Source: Kingella denitrificans ATCC 33394
GTDB taxonomy: Bacteria; Pseudomonadota; Gammaproteobacteria; Burkholderiales; Neisseriaceae
Assembly: GCF_000190695.1 (NCBI RefSeq)
Contig: NZ_GL870929.1
Coordinates: 974,901-1,014,292, forward strand
Length of the DNA stretch: 39,392 nucleotides
Direction: 5' to 3'
Shown here: positions 7,316 to 14,359 of the stretch, in pieces
Layout of the letters: each line of letters opens with the position of its first letter
Numbering within the stretch: the first letter of the stretch is position 1
The notes under the pieces: generated by a model
Databases searched by the model: none
The model's input: the letters and a program-made list of their open reading frames with translations, nothing else
What the model was told of the DNA's origin: nothing
Made by a program: the position numbers and the translations under genes

Positions 7316-9241
7316 ATGGCAAAAGTAATCGGTATTGACTTGGGTACAACCAACTCATGTGTCGCTATTTCTGAAAACGGCACAACCAAAGTAATTGAAA
7401 ACGCAGAAGGCGCACGCACCACGCCTTCCATCGTCGCTTATTTGGACGGCGGTGAAATCTTGGTCGGCGCGCCAGCCAAACGCCAAGCCGTGACCAACGC
7501 GAAAAACACCATTTATGCGGCCAAACGCTTAATCGGCCACAAATTTGAAGACAAAGAAGTGCAGCGCGACATCGAAACCATGCCGTTTGAAATCATCAAA
7601 GCAGGCAATGGCGACGCATGGGTGAAAGCGCAAGGCAAAGAACTGTCCCCGCCGCAAATTTCCGCCGAAGTGCTGCGCAAAATGAAAGAAGCCGCCGAAG
7701 CCTATTTGGGCGAAAAAGTCACCGAAGCCGTGGTGACCGTGCCGGCCTACTTCAACGACAGCCAACGCCAAGCCACTAAAGACGCAGGTCGCATTGCCGG
7801 CTTGGATGTGAAACGCATCATCAACGAACCGACCGCAGCCGCTTTGGCGTTCGGCATGGACAAAGGCAGCAAAGGCGACCGCAAAATCGCGGTTTACGAC
7901 TTGGGCGGCGGTACGTTTGATATTTCCATCATCGAAATTGCCGATGTGGACGGCGACAAACAATTTGAAGTGCTAGCCACCAACGGCGACACCTTCTTGG
8001 GCGGCGAAGACTTCGACCAACGCATCATCAACCACATCATCGACGAGTTCAAAAAAGAACAAGGCATTGATTTGAAAAACGACCCGATGGCAATGCAGCG
8101 CGTGAAAGAAGCCGCAGAAAAAGCCAAAATCGAGTTGTCCAGCGGCCAACAAACCGAAATCAACCTGCCTTATATCACGATGGATGCGACCGGCCCGAAA
8201 CACTTGGTGCTGAAAATCACACGTGCCAAATTCGAAAGCCTGGTGGAAGACCTGATTGCACGTTCTATCGAGCCTTGCAAAATCGCGCTGAAAGATGCAG
8301 GTTTGTCTGCAAGCGATATTGACGATGTGATTTTGGTGGGCGGTCAAACCCGTATGCCGAAAGTACAAGAAGCCGTTAAAGACTTCTTCGGCAAAGAGCC
8401 GCGCAAAGACGTGAACCCGGACGAAGCCGTGGCCGTGGGTGCGGCCATTCAGGGCGAAGTGCTGGGCGGCGGACGCACAGACGTGCTGCTGCTGGACGTT
8501 ACTCCGTTGTCTTTGGGTATCGAAACCATGGGCGGCGTGATGACCAAACTCATCAACAAAAACACCACCATTCCGACCAAAGCATCGCAAGTGTTCTCCA
8601 CTGCGGAAGACAACCAGCCTGCAGTGACGATTCACGTGTTGCAGGGCGAGCGCGAAAAAGCCAGCGCCAATAAATCGTTGGGTCAGTTCAACTTGACCGA
8701 CATCGCACCCGCACCGCGAGGCATGCCGCAAATCGAAGTGACCTTCGACATTGACGCGAACGGCATCCTGCACGTTTCTGCCAAAGACAAAGGCACAGGC
8801 AAAGCGGCCAACATCACCATCCAAGGTTCTTCCGGTTTGAGCGAGGAAGAAATCGAACGCATGGTGAAAGACGCGGAAGCCAATGCGGAAGAAGACAAAA
8901 AACTGCACGAGCTGGTGCAAAGCCGCAACCAAGCCGAAGCCTTGATTCACTCGGTGAAAAAGTCGCTGGAAGAACACGGCGACAAACTGGACGCTGCTGA
9001 GAAAGAAAAAATCGAAGCTGCGTTGAAAGAAACCGAAGAGGCAGTGAAAGGCGACGACAAAGCGGCGATTGACGCAAAAGCCGAAGAACTGGGCAAAGCC
9101 AGCCAAAAACTGGGCGAAATGGTGTATGCACAGGCACAAGCCGAAGCGGAAAAAGGTTCTGCCGACAGCGGCGCAGCCTCCGACAAGAAAGACGACGACG
9201 TGGTGGATGCAGACTTTCAAGAAGTGAAAGACGATAAATAA
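7316..9241 (+). CDS. dnaK: Molecular chaperone DnaK (Hsp70)
   Basis: DnaK binds exposed hydrophobic segments of unfolded proteins in the cytoplasm and releases them in an ATP-driven cycle with DnaJ and GrpE. The 641-residue length is normal. The ATPase domain starts GIDLGTTNSCVA, with the phosphate-2 motif DLGGGTFDIS near residue 199 and the adenosine motif VGGQTRMP near 344. The interdomain linker is DVLLLDVTP near 391. The substrate domain is followed by a lysine- and glutamate-rich helical lid and an acidic tail (DDDVVDADFQEV). The start ATG has AGGAG at 7302-7306. Two sigma-32-like promoters lie upstream and a DUS terminator downstream; dnaJ and grpE are not adjacent. A long open frame on the opposite strand is the usual dnaK antisense artefact. 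Confidence 0.98.
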   Translation: MAKVIGIDLGTTNSCVAISENGTTKVIENAEGARTTPSIVAYLDGGEILVGAPAKRQAVTNAKNTIYAAKRLIGHKFEDKEVQRDIETMPFEIIKAGNGDAWVKAQGKELSPPQISAEVLRKMKEAAEAYLGEKVTEAVVTVPAYFNDSQRQATKDAGRIAGLDVKRIINEPTAAALAFGMDKGSKGDRKIAVYDLGGGTFDISIIEIADVDGDKQFEVLATNGDTFLGGEDFDQRIINHIIDEFKKEQGIDLKNDPMAMQRVKEAAEKAKIELSSGQQTEINLPYITMDATGPKHLVLKITRAKFESLVEDLIARSIEPCKIALKDAGLSASDIDDVILVGGQTRMPKVQEAVKDFFGKEPRKDVNPDEAVAVGAAIQGEVLGGGRTDVLLLDVTPLSLGIETMGGVMTKLINKNTTIPTKASQVFSTAEDNQPAVTIHVLQGEREKASANKSLGQFNLTDIAPAPRGMPQIEVTFDIDANGILHVSAKDKGTGKAANITIQGSSGLSEEEIERMVKDAEANAEEDKKLHELVQSRNQAEALIHSVKKSLEEHGDKLDAAEKEKIEAALKETEEAVKGDDKAAIDAKAEELGKASQKLGEMVYAQAQAEAEKGSADSGAASDKKDDDVVDADFQEVKDDK

Positions 9242-9254
9242 TCCGCCGTATAAA

Positions 9255-9296
9255 AAAGCAGCCTGCACATTCAATGAAAGATGTGCAGGCTGCTTT
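9255..9296. terminator. DUS inverted pair, terminator of dnaK
   Basis: AAAGCAGCCTGCACAT (9255-9270) pairs with its complement (9281-9296) around a 10-base loop, directly after dnaK. Confidence 0.85.
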
Positions 9297-9338
9297 CGTT
9301 GGTTTGGCAGAACAGAAAGAATGGAAAACAGCGAACAA

Positions 9339-9444
9339 TATAGTGGATTAAAATAAAAATGAGACAAGGCGGCGAGCCGCAAGGCGTACAAATAGTACGT
9401 CAAGGCGAGCCAACGCCGTATCATTGCAATTTTAATCCACTATA
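9339..9444. repeat. Correia-type element, full short form (106 bp)
   Basis: It has terminal inverted repeats TATAGTGGATTAAAAT and ATTTTAATCCACTATA, with the GACAAGGCGGCGAGCC core and GTACAAATAGTAC palindrome inside. The size matches the short Correia class of Neisseriaceae. It lies between the dnaK terminator and the rnhB terminator and interrupts no gene. It is the least altered of the three copies here. Confidence 0.9.
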
Positions 9445-9448
9445 TCAG

Positions 9449-9495
9449 TGCAGGCTGCTTTTGGCATGGAACCCATCCGTCAAAAGCAGCCTGCA
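9449..9495. terminator. DUS inverted pair, terminator of rnhB operon
   Basis: DUS copies at 9449-9460 and 9484-9495 form a hairpin 18 bases past the rnhB stop codon, at the end of the minus-strand xre-yacG-rnhB operon. Confidence 0.8.
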
Positions 9496-9512
9496 CTTTC
9501 TTCAACACAACA

Positions 9513-10121
9513 TTATCCGAACAACCGACCCTGCGCCAACACCAGCTTTACCGGTGCAAAATCCGCACGGTGTTCCGGCAGTGCGCCAAACTGCGCCAAC
9601 GCCGCCAAATGCGCTGCCGTGCCGTATCCCTTGTGTTGGGCGAAACCGTATTGCGGGTAACGTTCGTGCAATGCGTACATTTCCGCATCCCGCGCCACTT
9701 TAGCCAACACGGAAGCCGCAGAAATAGCGGCGATTTTCGCATCGCCCTTCACCACGCACTCGGCAGGCACGCCCAAATCCGGCGGCATGCGGTTGCCGTC
9801 AATCCACACTTTTGCAGGCTGCTTTTCCAAGCCCTGCACCGCGCGTTTCATCGCCAGCATAGTCGCATGCAGGATATTCAGTTGCGCGATTTCGCCCACA
9901 TCGGCACGGGCAATGCAATACGCCGCAGCCTGCGCCTTAATCTGCACCGCCAACTCATCGCGCTTTTTTTCGCTGAGCTTTTTGGAATCCGTCAAACCGC
10001 GCAAATCAAAATGCGCCGGCAAAATCACCGCCGCCGCAAACACACTACCCACCAAACAGCCGCGTCCCGCCTCATCCACGCCCGCATGGCTCGGCAGCAC
10101 CGCAAAACCCGCATTATTCAT
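9513..10121 (-). CDS. rnhB: Ribonuclease HII
   Basis: RNase HII cuts the RNA strand of RNA-DNA hybrids and starts removal of single ribonucleotides from DNA. The 202-residue protein has the catalytic GVDEAGRG (D16, E17), the conserved DSKKLSEKKR segment, the metal-binding WIDGN and KGDAKIAAISAASVLAKVARD, and the C-terminal HKGYGTAAH. The ATG at 10121 lies inside the last codons of yacG (8-base overlap), indicating coupled translation; earlier in-frame starts would read through yacG. An in-frame DUS (9813-9824) encodes the peptide KQPA. Confidence 0.96.
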   Translation of the reverse strand: MNNAGFAVLPSHAGVDEAGRGCLVGSVFAAAVILPAHFDLRGLTDSKKLSEKKRDELAVQIKAQAAAYCIARADVGEIAQLNILHATMLAMKRAVQGLEKQPAKVWIDGNRMPPDLGVPAECVVKGDAKIAAISAASVLAKVARDAEMYALHERYPQYGFAQHKGYGTAAHLAALAQFGALPEHRADFAPVKLVLAQGRLFG

Positions 10122-10299
10122 GATACAGCGCGTCCCATTCTTCCGGCGTTTCCGGTGCTGCCGGAATGGCCCGCGATTCGTCCGCCCACTCGCCCAAATC
10201 GACCAGCTTGCACCGCTCGCTGCAAAACGGGCGGTAGCGGTTTTCACTGCACCATTCCACCGGTGTCCGGCAAATCGGACAAGCCACCATCATCGTCAT
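10114..10299 (-). CDS. yacG: DNA gyrase inhibitor YacG (zinc protein)
   Basis: A 61-residue zinc-binding protein of the YacG family, whose E. coli member binds GyrB and blocks gyrase activity. The four zinc ligands are C7, C10, C26 and C30 (CPIC...FCSERC), followed by the conserved DLGEWADE. The start ATG at 10299 overlaps the stop of the upstream regulator as ATGA, which fixes the start. The end overlaps rnhB by 8 bases. All three genes are therefore one translationally coupled unit. Confidence 0.93.
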   Translation of the reverse strand: MTMMVACPICRTPVEWCSENRYRPFCSERCKLVDLGEWADESRAIPAAPETPEEWDALYHE

Positions 10300-10727
10300 A
10301 ACACATTGTCTTTCAAAAAAATATCTGAGTGCAGGCTGCTTTTTGGCCTGTCGCACGACTGCAAGCGTGCAATCTTCTCGTTCAGCCATTCGATTTCGTG
10401 CCGCAACGCTGCAATCAGCTGCTCTTTATTGGCAATGATTTCGTCTTTCAATTCAATAATCTGACGCGCCTGTTGCAACAATAATACATTTTCCGCACTG
10501 CCGCGCGCATCATCCGCATTGCGGCCTCCACACACATCCGCCAGCAATTCGCACAAACCGATGCCCAAAACCGCCGCCACCTGCTCCAAACGCCCTAAAG
10601 ACGCGCTGGTTTCGCCGCGTTCGATTTTCGCGTAGCCGTTTTTGGACATGTTCAGTTTTTGCGCCATCTCTTCCTGCGACCAATGCTTCCCTTCGCGCAG
10701 GCGTTTAATCTTTTCGTTGATTTTCAT
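10296..10727 (-). CDS. XRE-family transcriptional regulator with C-terminal coiled coil
   Basis: A 143-residue protein. Residues about 5-62 form a Cro/C1-type helix-turn-helix (IKRLREGKHWSQEEMAQKL, then MSKNGYAKIERGE). A heptad-rich stretch (about 90-130) predicts a coiled coil, probably for dimerisation. The last residues include a peptide read from a DUS (10330-10341). I take the ATG at 10727; an ATG three codons earlier is also possible. It heads the operon with yacG and rnhB (ATGA overlap). The divergent spacer to the lipoprotein gene contains repeated TTGGTTG-like words and an AAAATTCG...CGAAATTTT near-palindrome that could be its operator. Its target is unknown. Confidence 0.85.
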   Translation of the reverse strand: MKINEKIKRLREGKHWSQEEMAQKLNMSKNGYAKIERGETSASLGRLEQVAAVLGIGLCELLADVCGGRNADDARGSAENVLLLQQARQIIELKDEIIANKEQLIAALRHEIEWLNEKIARLQSCDRPKSSLHSDIFLKDNVL

Positions 10728-10852
10728 AAAGCCCATTTTTCTGCCGTTAAACACACCAACTCGGTGGTTTGGCTACCCTATTGGTTGGTTGAACAAGATT
10801 TTAACAAAAAATAAAATTCGCCAACGAAATTTTGTCAAAAAGGACGTTCATT

Positions 10853-11128
10853 ATGAAAAAAATGTTGTTAATTTGCTCCGTTGCGTTCGGTCTGGGCGGC
10901 TGTTTGGCCGGCGGCCCCGTTGATTTGTCCGGCAACGGCGACGTGAGCGCGGAAGAAGTAAGACAACGCCGTTCGCGCGTGCGCGCCTTGGAAGAAGAGG
11001 ATTACCAAATCGAACGTCGTCGCCGCCGCGATGCCATTCAGGATTACGGCGATATGCGTATGCGTGAAGGCGAAGCCATTAACAAGGCTTACGAAAACCG
11101 CAGCCGCCAAACTATTATCATCAAATAA
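10853..11128 (+). CDS. Small lipoprotein, paralogue 1
   Basis: A 91-residue predicted lipoprotein. The signal peptide MKKMLLICSVAFGLGGC ends in a lipobox with the lipidated cysteine at C17. The mature part is very rich in arginine and glutamate (EEVRQRRSRVRALEEED, then RRRRR) and probably helical. AAGGA at 10840-10844 precedes the ATG; a TTG seven codons upstream is rejected because it would spoil the signal peptide. It resembles the next gene in the segment E-x-R-Q-x-R...R-V/R-x-L-E-E. I do not recognise a family function; it is likely an envelope protein. Confidence 0.8.
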   Translation: MKKMLLICSVAFGLGGCLAGGPVDLSGNGDVSAEEVRQRRSRVRALEEEDYQIERRRRRDAIQDYGDMRMREGEAINKAYENRSRQTIIIK

Positions 11129-11152
11129 CCTAACGTAACAGAAGGATACAAA

Positions 11153-11446
11153 ATGTTGTCAAAAAAATTGGTTCTGATTGCCCTGTCCGCCGTTCTTTTG
11201 AGCGCTTGCCAAGCTATTGGCAGCGGTGAAGACAGCGCTTCCAACATCAACCGTGTGCGCGGCAAACGTGGCATGACCATCAGCGATGCCGAAGCGCGCC
11301 AACAACGCCGCCAACGCGTTTCCGAATTGGAAGAGTCTGCCACTCGCCACACACGCACCCGTATGAACATGGAAACCACGCGTGACGGTATCGGAACGGT
11401 TCGCGACGGTGTCAACCTGATTCAACAAATCCGCAGCATTTTCTAA
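11153..11446 (+). CDS. Small lipoprotein, paralogue 2
   Basis: A 97-residue predicted lipoprotein with signal peptide MLSKKLVLIALSAVLLSAC and lipidated C19. The mature part contains AEARQQRRQRVSELEES, similar to the previous protein, followed by a threonine- and arginine-rich stretch. AAGGA lies about 9 bases before the ATG. It follows paralogue 1 after 24 bases and shares its transcript, so the pair probably arose by tandem duplication. Function unknown. Confidence 0.8.
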   Translation: MLSKKLVLIALSAVLLSACQAIGSGEDSASNINRVRGKRGMTISDAEARQQRRQRVSELEESATRHTRTRMNMETTRDGIGTVRDGVNLIQQIRSIF

Positions 11447-11460
11447 GATTTCATATCTGT

Positions 11461-11493
11461 CAAACGGTTACAGAATTCTCTGTGGCCGTTTTT
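11461..11493 (+). terminator. Rho-independent terminator of the lipoprotein pair
   Basis: The stem AAACGG-T-TACAGA pairs with TCTGTG-G-CCGTTT around an ATTC loop and runs into T residues. It is a non-DUS terminator 15 bases after the second lipoprotein gene. Confidence 0.7.
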
Positions 11494-11500
11494 GTATTTC

Positions 11501-11543
11501 AAAAGCAGCCTGCACTTCATGTTCCAAAGTGCAGGCTGCTTTT
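11501..11543. terminator. DUS inverted pair, lpxB terminator
   Basis: DUS copies at 11503-11514 and 11530-11541 form a hairpin just past the lpxB stop, between convergent transcripts. Confidence 0.8.
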
Positions 11544-11556
11544 GAATGAATACACC

Positions 11557-12702
11557 TTACGCTGCCTGTGCCAACACGGCATCCGCCGCCAATTTGTCGG
11601 TGTCGAGTTTCAGCATTTCGTGCAAATGGCGGAAATCCTGTTGCACTTGCGCCACTTTGTCGGGGCTGCGATACCAGTCGAGCATGGCGGCGGCCAATTT
11701 TTCGGGCGTGGCATCGCCTTGCAGCAATTCGGGCACGGCTTCTTTGCCCAGCAGGATATTCGGCAGGCCGACGTGCGCCACTTTAATTTTGTGCTTGACC
11801 AGCCAGTACGTCGGCGTGGAAATTTTGTAGCTGATGACCATCGGTCGCTTGCACAAGGCCACTTCCAGCGTGGCCGTGCCGCTGGTCACCAGTACGGCAT
11901 CGGCGGCGGTGCAGGCCAAATCGGCTTTGGCAGCCTGCAAGCGGATGGGCAGTTTTTCAAATTGCGGCTGCGACAGATAATACTGCAAGCGTTCGCGCGT
12001 GGCGGCGGTGGCGTAAGGCGAAATGAATTGGGCGTTGGGCAGTTCGCGCAAAATCAGCCAGGCAGCCTGCAAAAAAACGGGTGCCATATAGTCGACTTCG
12101 CTGACGCGGCTGCCCGCCAGTATCGCGAACACGGGGCGGTCTTCGTCCAATTTCAGGCGGGCGCGGGCGGCGGCTTTGTCGGCCTCCATGGGCAATGCCT
12201 GAGCCAGCGGATGCCCCACAAACAGCGCGTTGCCGCCTTCCTGACGATACAGTTCAGGCTCCATTGGAAACAGGCACAGCACCTGATTGACCTGCCGCAC
12301 GATTTTCTTCACGCGGCCGCGTTTCCATGCCCACACGGACGGGGAAACATAATGCACGGTGGGAATGCCGGCGGCTTTGAGCTGTTCGGCCACGCCCAAA
12401 TTGAAATCGGGCGCGTCAATGCCGACAAACACATTCGGCCGGACGGCTTTGAGCCGCGCCACCAATTCGCGGCGGATTTTCAAAATTTCAGGCAGGCGTT
12501 TGATCACTTCGACATAACCGCGCACCGCCAGCCGTTCTTGGTCGAACAGACTTTGGCAGCCGGCGGCAATCATGCGTGGCCCGCCGATGCCGATGAATTG
12601 GGTATCGGGCCGCTGCGCCTTAATCGCTTCAATCAAATGCGCGCCGAGCAAATCGCCGGAAGCTTCTCCGGCACACAGGGCAATGGTCAATGGTTGGGAC
12701 AT
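11557..12702 (-). CDS. lpxB: Lipid-A-disaccharide synthase
   Basis: LpxB joins lipid X to UDP-2,3-diacylglucosamine, forming the disaccharide core of lipid A at the inner membrane face. The 381-residue protein is a GT19 glycosyltransferase: it begins with the family's AGEASGDLLGA, has FVGIDAPDFNLG near residue 93, HYVSPSVWAWKRGR near 117, and the nucleotide-sugar region VTSGTATLEVAL near 280. The usual LPGSR motif reads LAGSR here (near residue 197), a small change. The gene stands alone, divergent from pgk. Two DUS-like words occur in frame as LQAA codons. Confidence 0.96.
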   Translation of the reverse strand: MSQPLTIALCAGEASGDLLGAHLIEAIKAQRPDTQFIGIGGPRMIAAGCQSLFDQERLAVRGYVEVIKRLPEILKIRRELVARLKAVRPNVFVGIDAPDFNLGVAEQLKAAGIPTVHYVSPSVWAWKRGRVKKIVRQVNQVLCLFPMEPELYRQEGGNALFVGHPLAQALPMEADKAAARARLKLDEDRPVFAILAGSRVSEVDYMAPVFLQAAWLILRELPNAQFISPYATAATRERLQYYLSQPQFEKLPIRLQAAKADLACTAADAVLVTSGTATLEVALCKRPMVISYKISTPTYWLVKHKIKVAHVGLPNILLGKEAVPELLQGDATPEKLAAAMLDWYRSPDKVAQVQQDFRHLHEMLKLDTDKLAADAVLAQAA

Positions 12703-12765
12703 GATGGGTTCTCGTGAATCGGTGGGGCGGATTGTAGCGCGAAAATGCCGGCCGCGTTAAGCCAA

Positions 12766-12899
12766 AAGCAGCCTGCACGCCGCCGTTTCCCGATACAGGC
12801 TGCTTTTCCGTAGCCGAATTGCCGCATCGGCACGGTTGGCACGGGCGCGGAAACCCAAAAAAGCAGCCTGCACCCGAACCGCCGAAGTGCAGGCTGCTT
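12766..12899. repeat. Two consecutive DUS pairs between lpxB and pgk
   Basis: Copies at 12766-12777 (plus) and 12795-12806 (minus, one mismatch: TACAGGCTGCTT), then 12861-12872 (plus) and 12888-12899 (minus). Both pairs lie in the divergent spacer, so neither is behind a gene. Confidence 0.8.
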
Positions 12900-12925
12900 T
12901 TTATCCGCGGTTTACGCTAATCGGC

Positions 12926-12931
12926 TATAAT
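12926..12931 (+). promoter_or_regulatory. Candidate -10 box of pgk
   Basis: A perfect TATAAT 61 bases before the pgk start codon. No good -35 box is visible at the usual spacing because the DUS hairpin occupies the upstream DNA. Confidence 0.45.
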
Positions 12932-12991
12932 AAACCCCGCCCTGCCCTACACCTCGGGCGCATTCCCTACATTGTCAAAACAGGAGCCATC

Positions 12992-14170
12992 ATGAAATTC
13001 TTGAAACTAGCGGAACAAAACGTTCGCGGCAAAACCGTGCTGATTCGTGCCGATTTGAACGTGCCTTTGAAAGAAGGCAAAATTTCGGACGACACGCGCA
13101 TCCGTGCTTCACTGCCCTCCATCCAATACTGCCTGGACAACGGCGCAGGCGTCATCGTGATGAGCCACTTGGGCCGCCCAACCGAAGGCGAATTCAAGCC
13201 TGAAGACGATGTCGCGCCCGTAGCCGAACGCTTGGGCGCGCTGTTGGGCAAAAACGTCCGCGTGTTGGACGACTGGCAGGCCAATCCGCCCAAAGTGGCC
13301 GCCGGTGAAGTTTACCTGCTGCAAAACGTGCGCATTAACAAAGGCGAAAAGAAAAACAGCCCCGAATTGGGCAAAGCCTATGCCGCCCTGTGCGACGTGT
13401 TCGTGAACGATGCATTCGGCACGGCGCACCGCGCGGAAGCCTCCACCGAAGCCGTGGCCGCCGCCGCACCGCTGTCGTGCGCAGGCATCCTGATGGCCGC
13501 CGAACTGGACGCTTTGGGCAAAGCCCTGAAAGAACCCGCCCGCCCGATGGCCGCGATTGTGGCCGGCAGCAAAGTCTCCACCAAGCTCACCATCTTGGAA
13601 AGCCTGGCCGACAAAGTGGATTTGCTGATTGTCGGCGGCGGCATTGCCAACACCTTCCTACTGGCGCAGGGCAAGCCCATCGGCAAATCGCTGGCCGAGC
13701 CCGATTTGGTGGACGAAGCGAAAAAAATCATGGCGAAAATGGCGGCCAAAGGCGGTGTCGTGCCGCTGCCGACCGACGTGGTGTGCGCCAAAGAATTTGC
13801 CGAAAACGCGGCCGCAGAGCACAAATCGATGGACGATGTGGCGGCGGACGATATGATTTTGGACATCGGCCCGCAATCGGCGCAGCAACTGGCCGGCCTG
13901 CTGAAAAACGCCGGCACGATTGTGTGGAACGGCCCGGTGGGCGTGTTCGAATTCGACCAGTTTGCCGGCGGCACGAAAGTGGTGGCACAAGCCATTGCCG
14001 AGAGCAGAGGCTTCTCGATTGCGGGCGGCGGCGACACGTTGGCGGCGATTGCGAAATTCGGCATCACCGACAAAATCGGCTACATTTCCACCGGCGGTGG
14101 CGCGTTCTTGGAATTTTTGGAAGGCAAAACTCTGCCGGCCGTGGCGGCATTGGAAAATTTTGCGAAATAA
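12992..14170 (+). CDS. pgk: Phosphoglycerate kinase
   Basis: Pgk transfers phosphate from 1,3-bisphosphoglycerate to ADP in glycolysis and works in reverse in gluconeogenesis. The 392-residue length is normal. Substrate-binding residues lie in RADLNVPL (19-26) and SHLGRP (58-63). The nucleotide domain shows GSKVSTK near residue 192, GGGIANTFL near 215, NGPVGVFE near 315 and GGGDTLAAI near 345. AGGAG at 12982-12986 fixes the ATG at 12992; a longer upstream frame is only translated DUS DNA. Monocistronic, ended by a DUS terminator. Confidence 0.97.
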   Translation: MKFLKLAEQNVRGKTVLIRADLNVPLKEGKISDDTRIRASLPSIQYCLDNGAGVIVMSHLGRPTEGEFKPEDDVAPVAERLGALLGKNVRVLDDWQANPPKVAAGEVYLLQNVRINKGEKKNSPELGKAYAALCDVFVNDAFGTAHRAEASTEAVAAAAPLSCAGILMAAELDALGKALKEPARPMAAIVAGSKVSTKLTILESLADKVDLLIVGGGIANTFLLAQGKPIGKSLAEPDLVDEAKKIMAKMAAKGGVVPLPTDVVCAKEFAENAAAEHKSMDDVAADDMILDIGPQSAQQLAGLLKNAGTIVWNGPVGVFEFDQFAGGTKVVAQAIAESRGFSIAGGGDTLAAIAKFGITDKIGYISTGGGAFLEFLEGKTLPAVAALENFAK

Positions 14171-14193
14171 CCGCAGCCGTTGTCTGACGGCAT

Positions 14194-14238
14194 AAAAAGC
14201 AGCCTGCACTTTAAATTTCAAAGTGCAGGCTGCTTTTT
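14194..14238. terminator. DUS inverted pair, terminator of pgk
   Basis: DUS copies at 14197-14208 and 14224-14235 with AAA/TTT extensions form a long stem with a run of eight T after it, behind pgk. Confidence 0.88.
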
Positions 14239-14256
14239 TTGCCGTTCCGCCGCGAT

Positions 14257-14359
14257 TATAGTGGATTAAAATAAAAATAAGACAAGGCGGCGAGCCGCAA
14301 GGCGTACAAGTAGTACGTCAAGGCGAGCCAACGCCGTATCATTGCGATTTTAATTCACT
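14257..14359. repeat. Correia-type element abutting the pgi stop codon
   Basis: It starts TATAGTGGATTAAAAT and ends TTAATTCACT, where the usual TATA end is missing. The inner part matches the 106-bp copy at 9339. The last base is also the last base of the pgi stop codon, so the element seems to have inserted at, or lost its edge against, the end of pgi. Confidence 0.85.

Noticed and set aside
7973..9424. Long open frame (about 480 codons) opposite dnaK
   Set aside because: Phenylalanine/valine/histidine-rich translation that mirrors dnaK codons; a well-known antisense artefact.
11482..12717. Plus-strand open frame of 411 codons opposite lpxB
   Set aside because: Shadow of lpxB; no domain and histidine/glutamine/glycine-rich composition.
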